Positions 1-12,600 of a stretch of DNA of 64,000 nt are shown here, one piece after another. Location: NCBI RefSeq assembly GCF_025370935.1, contig NC_133485.1, forward strand, positions 6,398,554-6,462,553, read 5' to 3'. Made by a program: the position numbers and the translations under genes. Source of the stretch: Choristoneura fumiferana (taxonomy: Eukaryota > Arthropoda > Insecta > Lepidoptera > Tortricidae). Within the stretch, counting starts at the first letter, position 1, and every line of letters begins with the position of its first letter. The notes below the pieces were generated by a model that did no database searches, was not told where the DNA came from, and saw nothing but the letters and a program-made list of their open reading frames with translations.

Positions 1-184
1 ATAAAAAAATATTAAAATATCATACAATAACAAAAATATGAAATTATTATTAATAAATAACCTCACGCTCCTCCTAGGCAGTGACACTCTTATAATACTT
101 ATTCGAGAACTGTAAATACTTCGAAGTACAAAAACTTAAATCACAAAATGAATCTATGACATAGGTACGATCAGAGGGTTTTGT
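1..184. other. 3' flank of retn
   Basis: AT-rich sequence beyond the likely polyadenylation site of retn. I see no gene or recognisable repeat in it. Confidence 0.4.
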
Positions 185-504
185 ACTTAATTAAAAATTC
201 GAGTTTTATTGAACTCATGAAGGTAAACAAGAAGTCCTGTCCCAAACACGGCATACAACCTACATGATATGTGATACATAAATTACTTTGAGATCTAAAC
301 TACGAAATTAACTTTCTAATGATACGCTTTGAAGAGAGACAAGGGCAGATATTTTAGACAAAATATACTTTGAACAATTTGATTTCGACTCTAGTTAGAC
401 CGTGTGCAAGCTCCCCGTTTGATCAAAAGCGTTATCAATATTTCCCTGCATTGAATCGGGACATGGAACTCAGTATTTGGCCGAAGACCAAATCAACAAG
501 GTTT
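185..504 (-). other. retn: probable 3' UTR of retn
   Basis: This stretch follows directly after the TAA stop of the last coding exon (505-507). It carries no ORF of note and contains the only clear AATAAA hexamer on the minus strand in the first 500 bases. The end point is estimated from that hexamer and could be further downstream. Confidence 0.5.
205..210 (-). terminator. retn: polyadenylation signal AATAAA
   Basis: The plus strand reads TTTATT here, so the minus strand has the canonical AATAAA about 295 bases after the retn stop codon. Cleavage would be expected 10-30 bases further on, near 180-195. Confidence 0.5.
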
Positions 505-632
505 TTAAGAGACCATTTGCCTGTGTCCGTTCTGCCCGCTGGAGTTCTGTGAAGGAAATAGAACGCCTTCGTATGTCACGCCATTCAGCTCGATAGATAC
601 TACTAACTGCTGGTCTCCTGTGCTCGCATCTC
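505..632 (-). CDS. retn: retn last coding exon: REKLES beta segment and stop
   Basis: The acceptor TTTCAG precedes G632; the first two bases complete a glycine codon started by the previous exon. The exon encodes a short acidic start (DASTGDQQ), then VVSIELNGVTYEGVLF, which matches the conserved LxLNGxxYxGVL segment at the end of the REKLES region in ARID3 proteins (self-association and nuclear shuttling in vertebrate members). A 16-residue tail (PSQNSSGQNGHRQMVS) and TAA follow. As I remember it, the Drosophila protein continues for many more acidic residues, so this C terminus is short. Confidence 0.93.
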
Positions 633-3600
633 CTGAAATAAACAATTTATTTTTATTATTAAAGTCATAGACACAAAACAGACTGTTCCTACAGAATACG
701 ACAGCCAGAAAAAAAAAGTAATTCATGTCACGTGGCAAAAGCTATACCTATGAAACTCGTGAATTCTTCAAATTCATCGTGTCCTAATTTTCATTGTTTT
801 GAGTTTTATATATTTTTGTATAACATAAGAAACCGAGAACTTATTTTATATTTAATTTCGTCTCACACTCCCCACTTCGGTGGTTTCTGGGAAAGGAGCG
901 TCACAGCGTAACAGCTACTCCCGCAGTGCTAATAGAACCCACCAATAAATTTACTTAAATTCAAAAGCGATACAAAACAGAATTTTAACATTGACTTTAA
1001 ATACAAAGAATTAGTTTTGCTTAGGCTAGGTAGTTGTTCATGAGGGTAACTTAACATTATTTTATACTCACCTCTAGTGGTAATTTTGAAGGCTGCCCCA
1101 TTCACCCCGTTGCCATTGTGTTGTGGTGGTGCAGGAGTACTGGCGGGGCGCGGGGAGGGCGCACGGGGGGAGACGGGGCGCGGGGTACGGCGCTTGGCGG
1201 GGGGAGGGGGTGAGCGGCAAGCCTCGCGCTTGATGCCGCCAGCACCCAGAGAGGAGTTGGGGCTCTCACTCAAGTTCAGCGCCTCGCTGTGGAGAGAAAT
1301 TCTACGTTGAGAAAACAGAAGAAAAAAGTTTAAAAACCTCTTAAAAGTAAGTAAAATTGTGTTATAATTTCATCTTAATTCACGTAGGTAATAAAAATAT
1401 GCGAAATCAGTAGGGCCCGGAATTTTGCGTGCGGCTATTGACAGATACCTTGTAGGGAGAGACCACCGCTTTTTATCGATAAATCGATAGTTTTTTTTAT
1501 TTATGTCTTTATTAAATAAAACCTCAAACTTTTCGATGATACGTACTGTTTACAGTGGTCAATGATGAAAAAAGTTCCAAATATCGGAAAGTTTGGCGGG
1601 AACTATGCCATTTTTAATTGAAATTAGAATTCGTTTATCGCTATCCCGCAAGAACTATGCAATTTTCAATTCCGGGATAAAAACTATCCTATGTTCTTCC
1701 CTAGGAGTCAAACTACGTGATGAAGTAAAAAATAAACAGTTACAAAATTTCGCATTTATAATATTAGTGGGATGGTATAAGGTGTGCCACGAGAGTTGAA
1801 GTGAATGATTACACACACAGCTACATGAAGAACTGATTGCACAAAAGGAGAATGAATGAAATGAATGAGTGCCCGCTGGCATTACATGACATGTTCTTGT
1901 GTGCGTGGCCTCAACTCTGGTGGCACTACCTACATCTGTCGTGTACTGACCGTTGCGGCTCGAGGTCTGGCTGGGGGCTGTTGTTGTTGTTGTTGTAGAG
2001 CGACCAGAGCGTGAGTCGCGAGACGTCGATGGCGCTGAGAGCGGCGGCGTCGCGCGGGGACATCATAGGCGCGGGCCCGGATCCCGGCGGGGACTCCGAT
2101 CCTGAACAATGGTTTAGTTTATTAGCAAAAATCTAAAAAATGCCCGGTGTTTCTTACCGGTCCAGAGATACAGGCTCAGCCTTGTTTGGGATTCGCTTAT
2201 AGGGAGTTGTAATTTTCTTAAAGGCTGTTAAGCGAAAACCGCTTTACTTACATTGCCATCCAAACTATACATAATCGTACCAAGTCTCAAGTTGAGCGAT
2301 GAATTCTAGACCGCCAGGATTTCTCTACTAGAATATGGTCCCATTGACACCGGACGTACCATCAGTCAAATAAGTGGTCTACCAATTTTTAAACAAGTTC
2401 CTATCAAATGAATATGTCGCTAAAGTCGAACTGTCAAGTTGACAGACACGTCTATTGGCATTATTGTTTTATGACATGCAAACGATTATCAGCTTTAGGG
2501 TGGTAGACCACATATTTGGCTGATAGTACCTATATATATAAGTATCTATACGTACCAAATTCCAACTCAATCTTACAAACATTATTAAGAACAATTCATT
2601 CCAGTCGTTCCCTCATGACTGAGGATCGTGGTCTTTTTTTTTATTCGACTGGATGGCAAACGAGCAAGTGGGTCTCCTGATGGTAAGAGATCACCACCGC
2701 CCATAAACATCTGCAACACCAGGGGTATTGCAGATGCGTTGCCAACCTAGAGGCCTAAGATGGGATACCTTAAGTGCCAGTAATTTCATCGGCTGTCTTA
2801 CTCTCCACGCCGAAACACAACAGTGCAAGCACTCGTTGAGTTTCTTGCCGGATTCTTCTCAACAGAGGTTTTTCTGAACCGGTGGTAGATTTTTTTTGAC
2901 ATTCATAAGTGCTTGTTATAGCCTAAATTGAATAAAGATATTTTGACTTTGACTTTGACTGCTGCTTCACTGCAGGATCAGCGAGCAAGATGGTGGTAGC
3001 AATCCGGGCGGACCTTGCACAAGGTCCTACCACCCGCAAACGGCATTAACGGGCGGTCTACATTTGGATAGGATTATTTGTTTCCATCAGCTTCTATCCA
3101 TGGCAGCCCTGACGACGGAGCTAAACCTCGGGGACCTGGAGTCCCTAATTTGATCGGTCCATCTGGTAGATCTGCCCGGGCTCGTTTAACATTTGTATTC
3201 CCAACTACGATCAGCTTCTCTAGGCTCTCATCACCCCTTCGCACAATATCGTACTAAGAACATTGCAAGTTAAATAAAAGCAAAGATTTTGCATGCCAAA
3301 TTATGGCAGAGCATACATGAAATGACATGTATAATAATTACTGTTTCGATATGTGCAATATTTGTAACACCTGCGTATGTTCAAAAAAAAAACATTTCAT
3401 TCATGTAATAACAACTCACCGTTACGCATCAGCTCCCGTTGCTGCTGTATCATTTTCATGTACTCGCGCACTCTGTACTCGATGTCATGCTGCGATATGT
3501 GCGGCGCGTGTGGCGGCAACGGCGGGAGGCGCGGCACGCCGCCCAGCGAGAGCGAGAGGGGCTGCATGTGCTGCGACAGCTGCGCCAGCGCCGGCATGCG

Positions 3601-6600
3601 GTTCAGGGGGGGCTGGAAGGGGGAAGACTGGGGATCGTTAGGATGCCTGTTCAGTTTATAAGATCCATAGAGAGCTAGTGTAACAGGGAATATTCATATA
3701 CCAGTCTAGGGTGATGATGAGCATCAAACCGCTCATATTTACTCTAAGAAGAGTTATATGACATGGCTAAGGTTTTAACAGTGAGGCTATAACGTGGGAA
3801 TACGACGTACTTTAGTTTTAGAAATAACTTTTTGAAATAAATATTATTATTAACGTTTATACGCAAGTAAGTACCTACCCAGCTTCTGACCCAGGAGGGA
3901 TATACCTTTTTTTTGGTCGGATCCCCCGCTTGCGAGTTTTTTTTTTTCAAATTTAACGCATAATATTTCGTACCTTTAATAGAACAAGGGCATAGGTCAT
4001 TTCACTTTATGTAAATTAGTATAATATGTTGTATGTTTTTGTATTTTTAGCCAATTATGCCCTTGTATGTACTACCGAAGATACGATATTAACTAATTAT
4101 TAGATTTTTAGACAGTTATGCCCATGTACCTAACTACTGAAGGTACGGTATTGTGGGGAGGGGGGGGGTCAACTGCCCCTCTGTCCCCCGCCCTGGGTAT
4201 GCTCAAGGCATTTGTTTGCAGGTACCAACCATGGCAAGAGCGGCTTGCGCGTCGTACTGGCCGGAGGCGCGGCGGCCCTCGCGCTTGTTGCCTTCGATGG
4301 CGGCATCCAACTCGCTGCGAGTCGACAGGTTCTTCTTCTCGCATTCGTAGTCGTATAGGTACTTCATGTATCTGAAGAGGAAAGAAAGTTCTTTTTACTA
4401 CTTTTAGAAAAGAAACAGTGGGTCCATCAATTTTTTGACGATTCTGCCAGTGACGAGGTCGGCTAAGGGTCTCACTAGCTGACGCGGTTTGCTCGGAGCG
4501 GGTGGACGCATAGAAAATAGTATGAGCAGTGCTAACAGCACGCGTCACGTTTCACGTTTGATGGATTTTACCTGTACCCGGGTAGTTCTACAAGCGTTTC
4601 AAGCGGTATCAGTCTCCTGTCACATACATTGAAGAAATGAGTTACCATAAGCAAAAAAAAATAATGGTAATTGTACCGCATGCACACCATATCGTTTAAA
4701 AAAGAATCTTCCATTCTACCCGACTCATTTCTTCAGTATAAGCGACAGGAGACTGATAGCGGTTGAAACGCTCGTCGAACTACCATCCCGCACCCGCAGG
4801 CATAAGTATACCCGCTCCGTGCATCCGCGCCAGTCAGCATAGGCCCTAAGACATGGCATGTAGGCGGACGACTAGGTTTGATAATCTGCTAGTTGTATTC
4901 TTGTTGTACTTCACCTTTCTTCACTTATACTTTATCCAACTTATGTGTGTATACCAAATTTCAAGTCAATCCTGCCTGAACCCTGTGATGTGGATTCTAG
5001 TTTTTTTACTTCTCATACTCATACCTAAACTTCATATTTATGCTGGATGTAGGCTGCATATAGGACCAAGGCAATCAGGCACCAACAGCCACGAACAATG
5101 AAACATTTTTGTTGTTGTTGTAATTCCTATTTTATTTTAATAATTAATAAAACTAAGTAATTCTGACGAGTATTACTCTAACGTGTTATTTAATATTCTG
5201 CTTAAAGTAACGCCATTTATAAAGTTATACGCATACGAGGCAAACCGTCACGAACATACTGAAGAGGCAATAAGTGACCTTCTAATAACATGATTTTCGT
5301 ATTGTTATTTAAAACTTATTTATTGTTCCCTGAAATAAATTATCAGATCATTAGAAGTAGCGTGTCATACCATCTCATTTAAATATAACTAGAGCGATCC
5401 AATAAATAACGCCTCGGCGTGAATACGCATGCGTCATGCGATCACTCGACACGCAGTAAATCATATCTCAACACCAATTATAAATTATCAAAAGCCTATC
5501 CTTCAAACATATAATAGAACATCCCATTACATTCCTAATCCTATTCTTATGACAAGTCAATTTTATACGAGGACATTGTCACCGTTCTTTGCCATAACTC
5601 ATAATAAGCGGCCACATATTTAATACGAACACAATGAGCGACTTTGAAGGGGCCGACGTGCCTTCATAAAAACTCGGGCTACCTTTCATAAAATGTCAAA
5701 TGGGAAAGCTAAATATACGACATTCGTCATTACGGAGCGTCTAATTTTACGAACGCCGAACACCGTCGGAATCGTCGCCTTACCGCAACATCTCAATGCA
5801 CCTCGATATTACATAGATACTAAAATAGAGGAGGGCGTCTACCGGGACATAAAATAAGTAAATCTCCGGCAAACCGCACGATGTCGCGGGCCTTCTTGAG
5901 CAATGGAAAGCATGCGGCCAGATTGTAATCATAATGCAGAGGCTGCGCTCAAAATCGACGCGTCGTGCGTAACGGTGCACAGTTTGAATTAGAAATGTAG
6001 AGTGGAGACACCTTTATGCGCCGCGACAAAAGGCACGAGGTGAAGGAACTCGCCAGGAAGATAAATGGGAAATTATATCGGTGGAGATGAGTTAGAGGTT
6101 ATTAATTATGAAGATGTCATATTGTCGCGTCCGACGCTCACGTACGGGCCATTGTAGCTGACGCTTTGTCTCCAACTCGTGAGAATTTGAATGCAAGAGG
6201 TGTTACAAAGAGTCAGTATCGAATATGGAGCGGCGGCTCCCGATTCGTTCTAGGACCACACAGATGGCCTATTAAGTCCTTTTTTGGAAACCTTGAAAGT
6301 GGATTAACCGCTCTAATTCCGAAGAAGTAGTCCGTCGAGACATCCACTATGTAAAGTTATTGACGAGAGACATTCGTCTTCAGCCTTTCTAACCCGTAAT
6401 CCCGTTAAATGTTTTATTTTAATCCATCTTCATATAAGTACTAATGACACTTCTTTTGTCAAAATTATAAAATAGTTCATAAATATACTGACGATTTTAA
6501 CTTTACAAATTGGCGGAGCTACTCAGCAACAAATATTTGGAGACAACATTTTGACAAAACAATGGCTGTAGGCTCTTTACTTTAAAAAGTTCATTGTGAT

Positions 6601-9600
6601 CGCCTACAAAACAGTAGCTTAAAATGCTCACGAAATATTTGAAGACGAATACTGAGGACGTATCTTAACTACCCTACATTTTTTCAAAAACTATACCATA
6701 ATCTGTATTACTCACTGTGTGCGCAGTGTGAAAGCAGCAGATGTTATAGAAGACGGCAGCCGCAGCCCCTTGATGATCTCCTGCCACAGCTTTTTGTTGA
6801 TGACCTCGACGAGCCCGCCGCGGGCTATCACCAGATTGTAGAGCTCGTATAGATCCAGCACCGACTTAGCCATAATCGGCAGCCGGTTTATAGGAGTGCC
6901 TGGAACAATGAACAGTTGGAGTTGAAGTAAAAGTTTAAAGAATATGTCGTCCGGACCTGAGATAGTTTTCTTTATGTCGTCCACGTTTTAAGTACCTAAG
7001 CATTGTGAATACAAGCTTCAGGGCGTTTGACGTTACACTTAGTGGTACCAATCCAAGTGATATTTACATAAAATATTATTTTGGCACAATTTCTAGATCA
7101 GATCATTTAAAAAACTAAGAGTAGGTACTTAGTAGGTACTCGTACCCATAGTAGGTACTTATAGAAGCCTATAAGGTTCCAAAATAAACTTACCCAGAAA
7201 GAAATGGTGAAAGGATCAGGTTTGATTGTTCCACAAGATTGTGGGCCAGAGGATGTCTACATGCCCATTTTAGTTTAGACCATATAAATATCGAAAAATG
7301 AAAGTTTGTCTTTGAGCATATCCTAATTGACAAGTAAAAATAACAGAACGACAAGCAATAAAGGCACGTTAACCACATCGCCGTACTATAAACTGGGTTC
7401 TATTTGAGACTGTAAAACCCTTTACAGCGCACTTGGTAAGGGCCGTAAACTCGGCGAGCGTGCTAAATCGCATCGCATCGCACGATCGATGATTTATGGG
7501 TGCGCGAGCGCGTCTGATCGTCCGTTTACGACGACTCCGGATTTAGCGCGCCCGTGTGGCCGCAGAAGCCGGTGTTTGTTCTTAGCAGTGTTACCAACCC
7601 TGTCTTAACAGCAGATTTGCAATTTTCATTAATGTCTCTCTTCCTTTAACGTGTTTCTTTCTAAAATTTCACTGTTTCCAATAAGTGCCAAGTCAACTTG
7701 TCAAAATTAACGAATGGGCTATGTTGAGTTACTATAAAAATTGCAATAAAATGTCCGCAACTTATCAAAGCAGTAGTGCTTTGCGTGTAGATGCAAAATT
7801 CAAGTTAATAGATTGCTCATAAAGTTTTAAACGTTGAAGATTAGGTAAAGAAGTAACAAGGCAAAGTTTCTGAAAACTTGTTTAATTCTATGACAAATTT
7901 ATGAAATAAGTCATACTTTTTCGAAGATTGTAAATTAGGTACACTACCATATATAAGCAAAAGGTCCAGTTTTCTCCTATTTTCCTAGTGGTAAATAGTG
8001 GTAGCTTTTAGTGTTGTATGGCTGGCAACACTGCTCAGCAGATTGTTCTACTTGATTTACTGTAATTTGGCTGGCTGTAATGAAGTGACGGACGAGTATA
8101 CTTGCGTTTACGCAAGCCAATGGCTCAGCCGGAAGCAACTAGCAGATGCTACAAATACAATCACTCATTGGACATACTCGTAGCCCAGCATAGCGCTCCA
8201 AAAGTCTCTTCTATTATAAGATATGCTTTGTTAATGTTGCGTATTCTACCTTCATTTGGTGTTTTGTGTCTTCTAATTATTCCGGAATATTGGAACAGGT
8301 AATTGAGTGTCTTTAACTGAACATCCCTGTAAAGGTTTCTTATCGGAATGTTGTTTCAAAGTTTATCTCTTCACAAGTGTATCCAGTTTACCTCACGATG
8401 ATTCCCTTGAGCGAAAAGCTCGTGGCAAATTTGAAATGTTATTTCGCAATCAAATCACGAAAAACTCACGAGGTCCGAGTCCTGGCTCAAACCCACTACC
8501 CTCTGTTTGAAAGGTCATAAGTCAAACCACTAGGCTTCCACGGCTTCTCTATCCTATATAATGAGTAGTAGTACTGAGTAATATATGATGACGAGTCGAT
8601 TCTTTTTTATTAATACTTTATCATAAGGATCCGGTACAATCATCTGTCTTCGTTACGTTTCCTATTTATTTTATAACCAGGAAACACTAGGCTGTAAATT
8701 CCAGTGTGCAAGTATCCTGTAGGTACTGTATCCCTTGAACTCCCCGAGTTGCAAATCACCCAATCAATTTGTCTCGCAAAGTTATTTAGTCGACATCACG
8801 CCTGTCACCGCTCCGCATCGATCGTTTATTGATGAGAGCGAAGCATTAGCGAATACCTAAACATCTATTTGTCTTCCTGTCTACAGTTAATCATTTGGGT
8901 TATCTGGGGGGTGGAGGGGGGCACGTCACCCGTCAGGATTAATTGCCGCGTTTATGTTTAAAGGGAAGGTTCGTTCAATTGGAGCAAATAAAGCGGAACA
9001 GATATGTTTTGATGCTGATGTATTGGGCTGCGGAGTTGTATGGTTTTTTGCGGGAAACTAAACTGTGTGTTTATGGCCTGAATACGTCACAGTTCCTCTC
9101 AAAATGAATGGGTTTGGGCCACAAGTTTCTGACATATTTCATTGACGAAATTGTATCAATTAACCGCGTCCGGGTTCGGTGTGAGCTGACCCTCACTGCA
9201 AAAATGATTTGTTGGATTTACCAGCAGAGGTTGATTGAATTACCTACTTCTGTAATATGATAAGAGTAACAAAACCTCGTAATTGCATTTACAAAACTAA
9301 AAATGCAAAAACGAACGAACATAGAAAAATTAAGCAAGATAGGTAGATAGTTTTAAAATATCACGACATGGAGTTGCGAGCTCGAAAGCTCACGTGCGAA
9401 GTGTTAAGCTTGCCAGCAGTTAACACCTTTACTGCTCGGTGCTCGCACTATGTTGCTTTGAGCCGGCTTTACGAAGTGCGACACTCTTTATATCGATTTA
9501 TAGGATTAAAGATCCAAGTGTTTAATAAAGCCGGGTCACATTAGGCCCGGGTGTTAAATTTTTCAGATATTAGCACCAGCACCTATATTTAACACAACAA

Positions 9601-12600
9601 ATATCAAATATATACGACTTTATTTCTAGGGCATATAGGACGTGTCAATCATTTTTTCACGCTCCTCTGTAGCAGATATTAATGCAGGCGACTGTACAGC
9701 ACGAAGCACCAAAGACTCATAAACGCACAATATCACACGGCGCAGTAAAGCAAGCAGGCTCTAGAGCCCACGATCTTATCGCACACAAAACAGCACCGTT
9801 ACCCGATTAAACGCGTCGAGTATCCCGGACAAAAGCTATTGTTGAAGGCAATCACCCCAATAACGATTTCCACAAACTCCGCGGCGGAAAACGCGCGATT
9901 CGACGCGCGTGCGCCGCCTCGCATTTACACTACCCACCCGAGATGGAAAGCATGCCTTACCCCACTAATAACTCTCACCAGTAGACCATTCCGTTTTGAC
10001 GGTTAAGACGTAATTTACGAACTATAACCAATCGTACGCAAACCCAATCTAATCGAACCCAATTGTCACAAATTATTGCTTCCCGAAACCTTATTCTAAA
10101 ACCGTTTTAAACACCGTGCGAGTTACAGTGTTGCGAGTCGATTATGCGCACCTCACACGATATTTATTGGCACTCGATGTCGCTTAGAAGTGCTAATTCT
10201 TTTGTAAGCGCACTCTCGAGTGCCGTAAATCGCCAAGTCGAACGCCTCCGGCGTGATAAAGGATTGTAAATAACGAGCGATTAGCCGCTTCTTAATCCCG
10301 CAGTTGCAATTTTCTGTGATTTGCAGTCCAATTTTACAGCCGATATTATATTTAAAGTTGCGTTTACGACTAAATATAAATTTAATGAGCATTTTACTTA
10401 ATTAAATGTTACTTAACTGTTATGATGAATCTAAAGCGTAACATAAAACATAGTCGTAACCGTGATTAAAACAATAATCAAAATGTCAAGGCGTTACCGG
10501 TTGTGATGCGGAAAAAGTCCGGCCTATCGCGTCGCGGTCGCACGGGCGATAATCGATCGATTCGGCATTCGACGCCTACCGCTTATCGAGAGCTGTATCA
10601 AGGCCCTTTATATCCCTCAACCCCGCGGCTGGCCAATGGCAAGGCGCGAAGAGCCGTCGCCGCTCGCTCATTGGTCCGATTCGCTTTTGATTGCGCCGCC
10701 CCCCTCGATTCTCGCTCGATCAATCTAAATGGCTCGCCTACGCCGCGCTCCGACTACTGCCAAGCCAAGCTTCACATACATTTAATTACCGACCAGCAAT
10801 CACACTTATCATATTTAACAGTCATAGACAAAATGACGCTGTAACTAGCAATAGGCAAGGGTGTAATAGACATTAATGAAAATACGTTACGTTCGCGTCC
10901 AATGATTCTAGAGCAGGAAGGCATGCAAAATGAATTAAATCAAAACTGAAGGATTGATGTTATGCTATAAGAAGGAATGGCGAGCATTTACGAGCTACCG
11001 GAGCATCAATTACGGAGGATAATATATTAATATTAGTATAAATAGAATCATAAACGCTCTGCCAAAGAATGAGCTCACAACATTCTGACAAATTACATAT
11101 ATCGAACTAGGAACACGACAATAAAGATTACTAAGAGGTGCTTCAGGAATGATTAAAGAGGAATATAATATAATAAATACCGCAACATTAAAATTATAAA
11201 ACGACATGAAACATATGGGCTTAACTCTTTCAAAGTTAATTGGCCTTAAATCAGTAGATTCGTAAGTGTGCATCATAAAAACGTTGATCGAAACCGAGGT
11301 GTCGGAGCGAATAAAACAAGCGAAGATTAGGAGTATGCAGTGTCGATTTTATTTCTTCGTGCATTAAAGTTATAAATGACAGCTAGCCCCTGTTTAGACA
11401 GTCGTAACAAGTTTACGGGCGGGGAAATTTACAGCCGAATGCCGGTTAGAAATACGATCCGGCTAATCGTACCGCACTTCCGAGGAAATTTTGAGAAAAT
11501 CTAACAAAAACATCATCTTATTAACAACATTGATGCGGGAGACGAGCGTATAACAAGTTTACCATAACTCAATACGTATTTATTGCTCATAGTACAAATT
11601 CCGAGAGTCGCGAATGACATAAGGCTGAGGATACAACGATCAATCACGAGGAGGCAGTAAAGCCGAGAACAATCCAGCGTAATTCCGTCGGAGAGACATT
11701 AAAATGCCGGCCGCCCTATCCGGTGCAACACTGTTGCTCGCGCAATATCACTCTCTTATTAGATCTGTTGTAGGTACCGTACACATCTATCAAGATGGTA
11801 CATATTCGGCAAATATTTAAATTACTTTCAAACGTGAAAAAGATGCTTTTAAAGAAATTAAAACGAAAATTTGTACCTAAAAATGAACGCTTCACACTCC
11901 AGAGACCATTAACTTTAATACAATTGTAAATCATTCGAATTCAGACCTAACATTTTATTAAGCATTGTATCGTATCGACTGAGGAATCCGGCGGCCATTC
12001 GATGTAATTGGCAATCATTCAGAAAGAATATTATTCGCTCCAACAATCAAGACAAAGGCGGCCGATATGTACCTACCGAGCCATTACGGGTCAATACCCA
12101 TTATTATGCGATATTTTCGCAAGCACAGCCCTCCGATAGCCCTCGCAGTCGCACGGGACGGCAAATATCTGTAATTAAAGGCTGTAAAGTTGATTTACTA
12201 CTGGGGTCCGAGGAACGAGGCGCGGGCCTGCCTCGACCAATGGCTGGTCGCGGCGCATCGTATCAATTTATTAGAAACGAATGAAATCGCGGCTGCGGTG
12301 GCGGCGCGACGCCGTCGTGCGGTCGCGCCGCGCGGCGGATCGCGCGCTTTATGACCGCTGGGACGGTAACACCAGCAATAAAATTGCAACAATGGAAATG
12401 TCGGATGCGGCTGAAAGACGCGACTACGCGGATCACTGCCATCAATGCAACAATGGAACCCTCCAATAGAGGCAACTATATACGGCCGTAAACCGCGCGA
12501 ACCCTCCGCTACTCATGCGTGCGATGAGACGACAGCAGAACGGGAACGTAACCATTTCAACTGAAATGTAATTATTATAAATCATCTGATTTGTTTCCCC

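Larger units (their letters stand above)
2102..3419 (-). other. retn: retn intron, 1.3 kb, rich in repeats
   Basis: The donor GTGAGT at 3419 and acceptor TTCAG ending at 2102 bound it. It holds a MITE (2356-2529), a poly-T-started non-LTR tail (2632-2822), a LINE 3' end with GACTTT tail (2823-2960) and a LINE-like fragment (2961-3040). From 3041 to 3419 I see nothing I can name. Confidence 0.8.

Noticed and set aside
1077..1310. Plus-strand Gly/Arg-rich ORF
   Set aside because: It is the complement of the GC-rich retn exon at 1072-1286 and is not conserved.
3327..3678. Three plus-strand ORFs rich in Cys and Arg
   Set aside because: They overlap the retn exon at 3420-3612 on the opposite strand and follow from its base composition.
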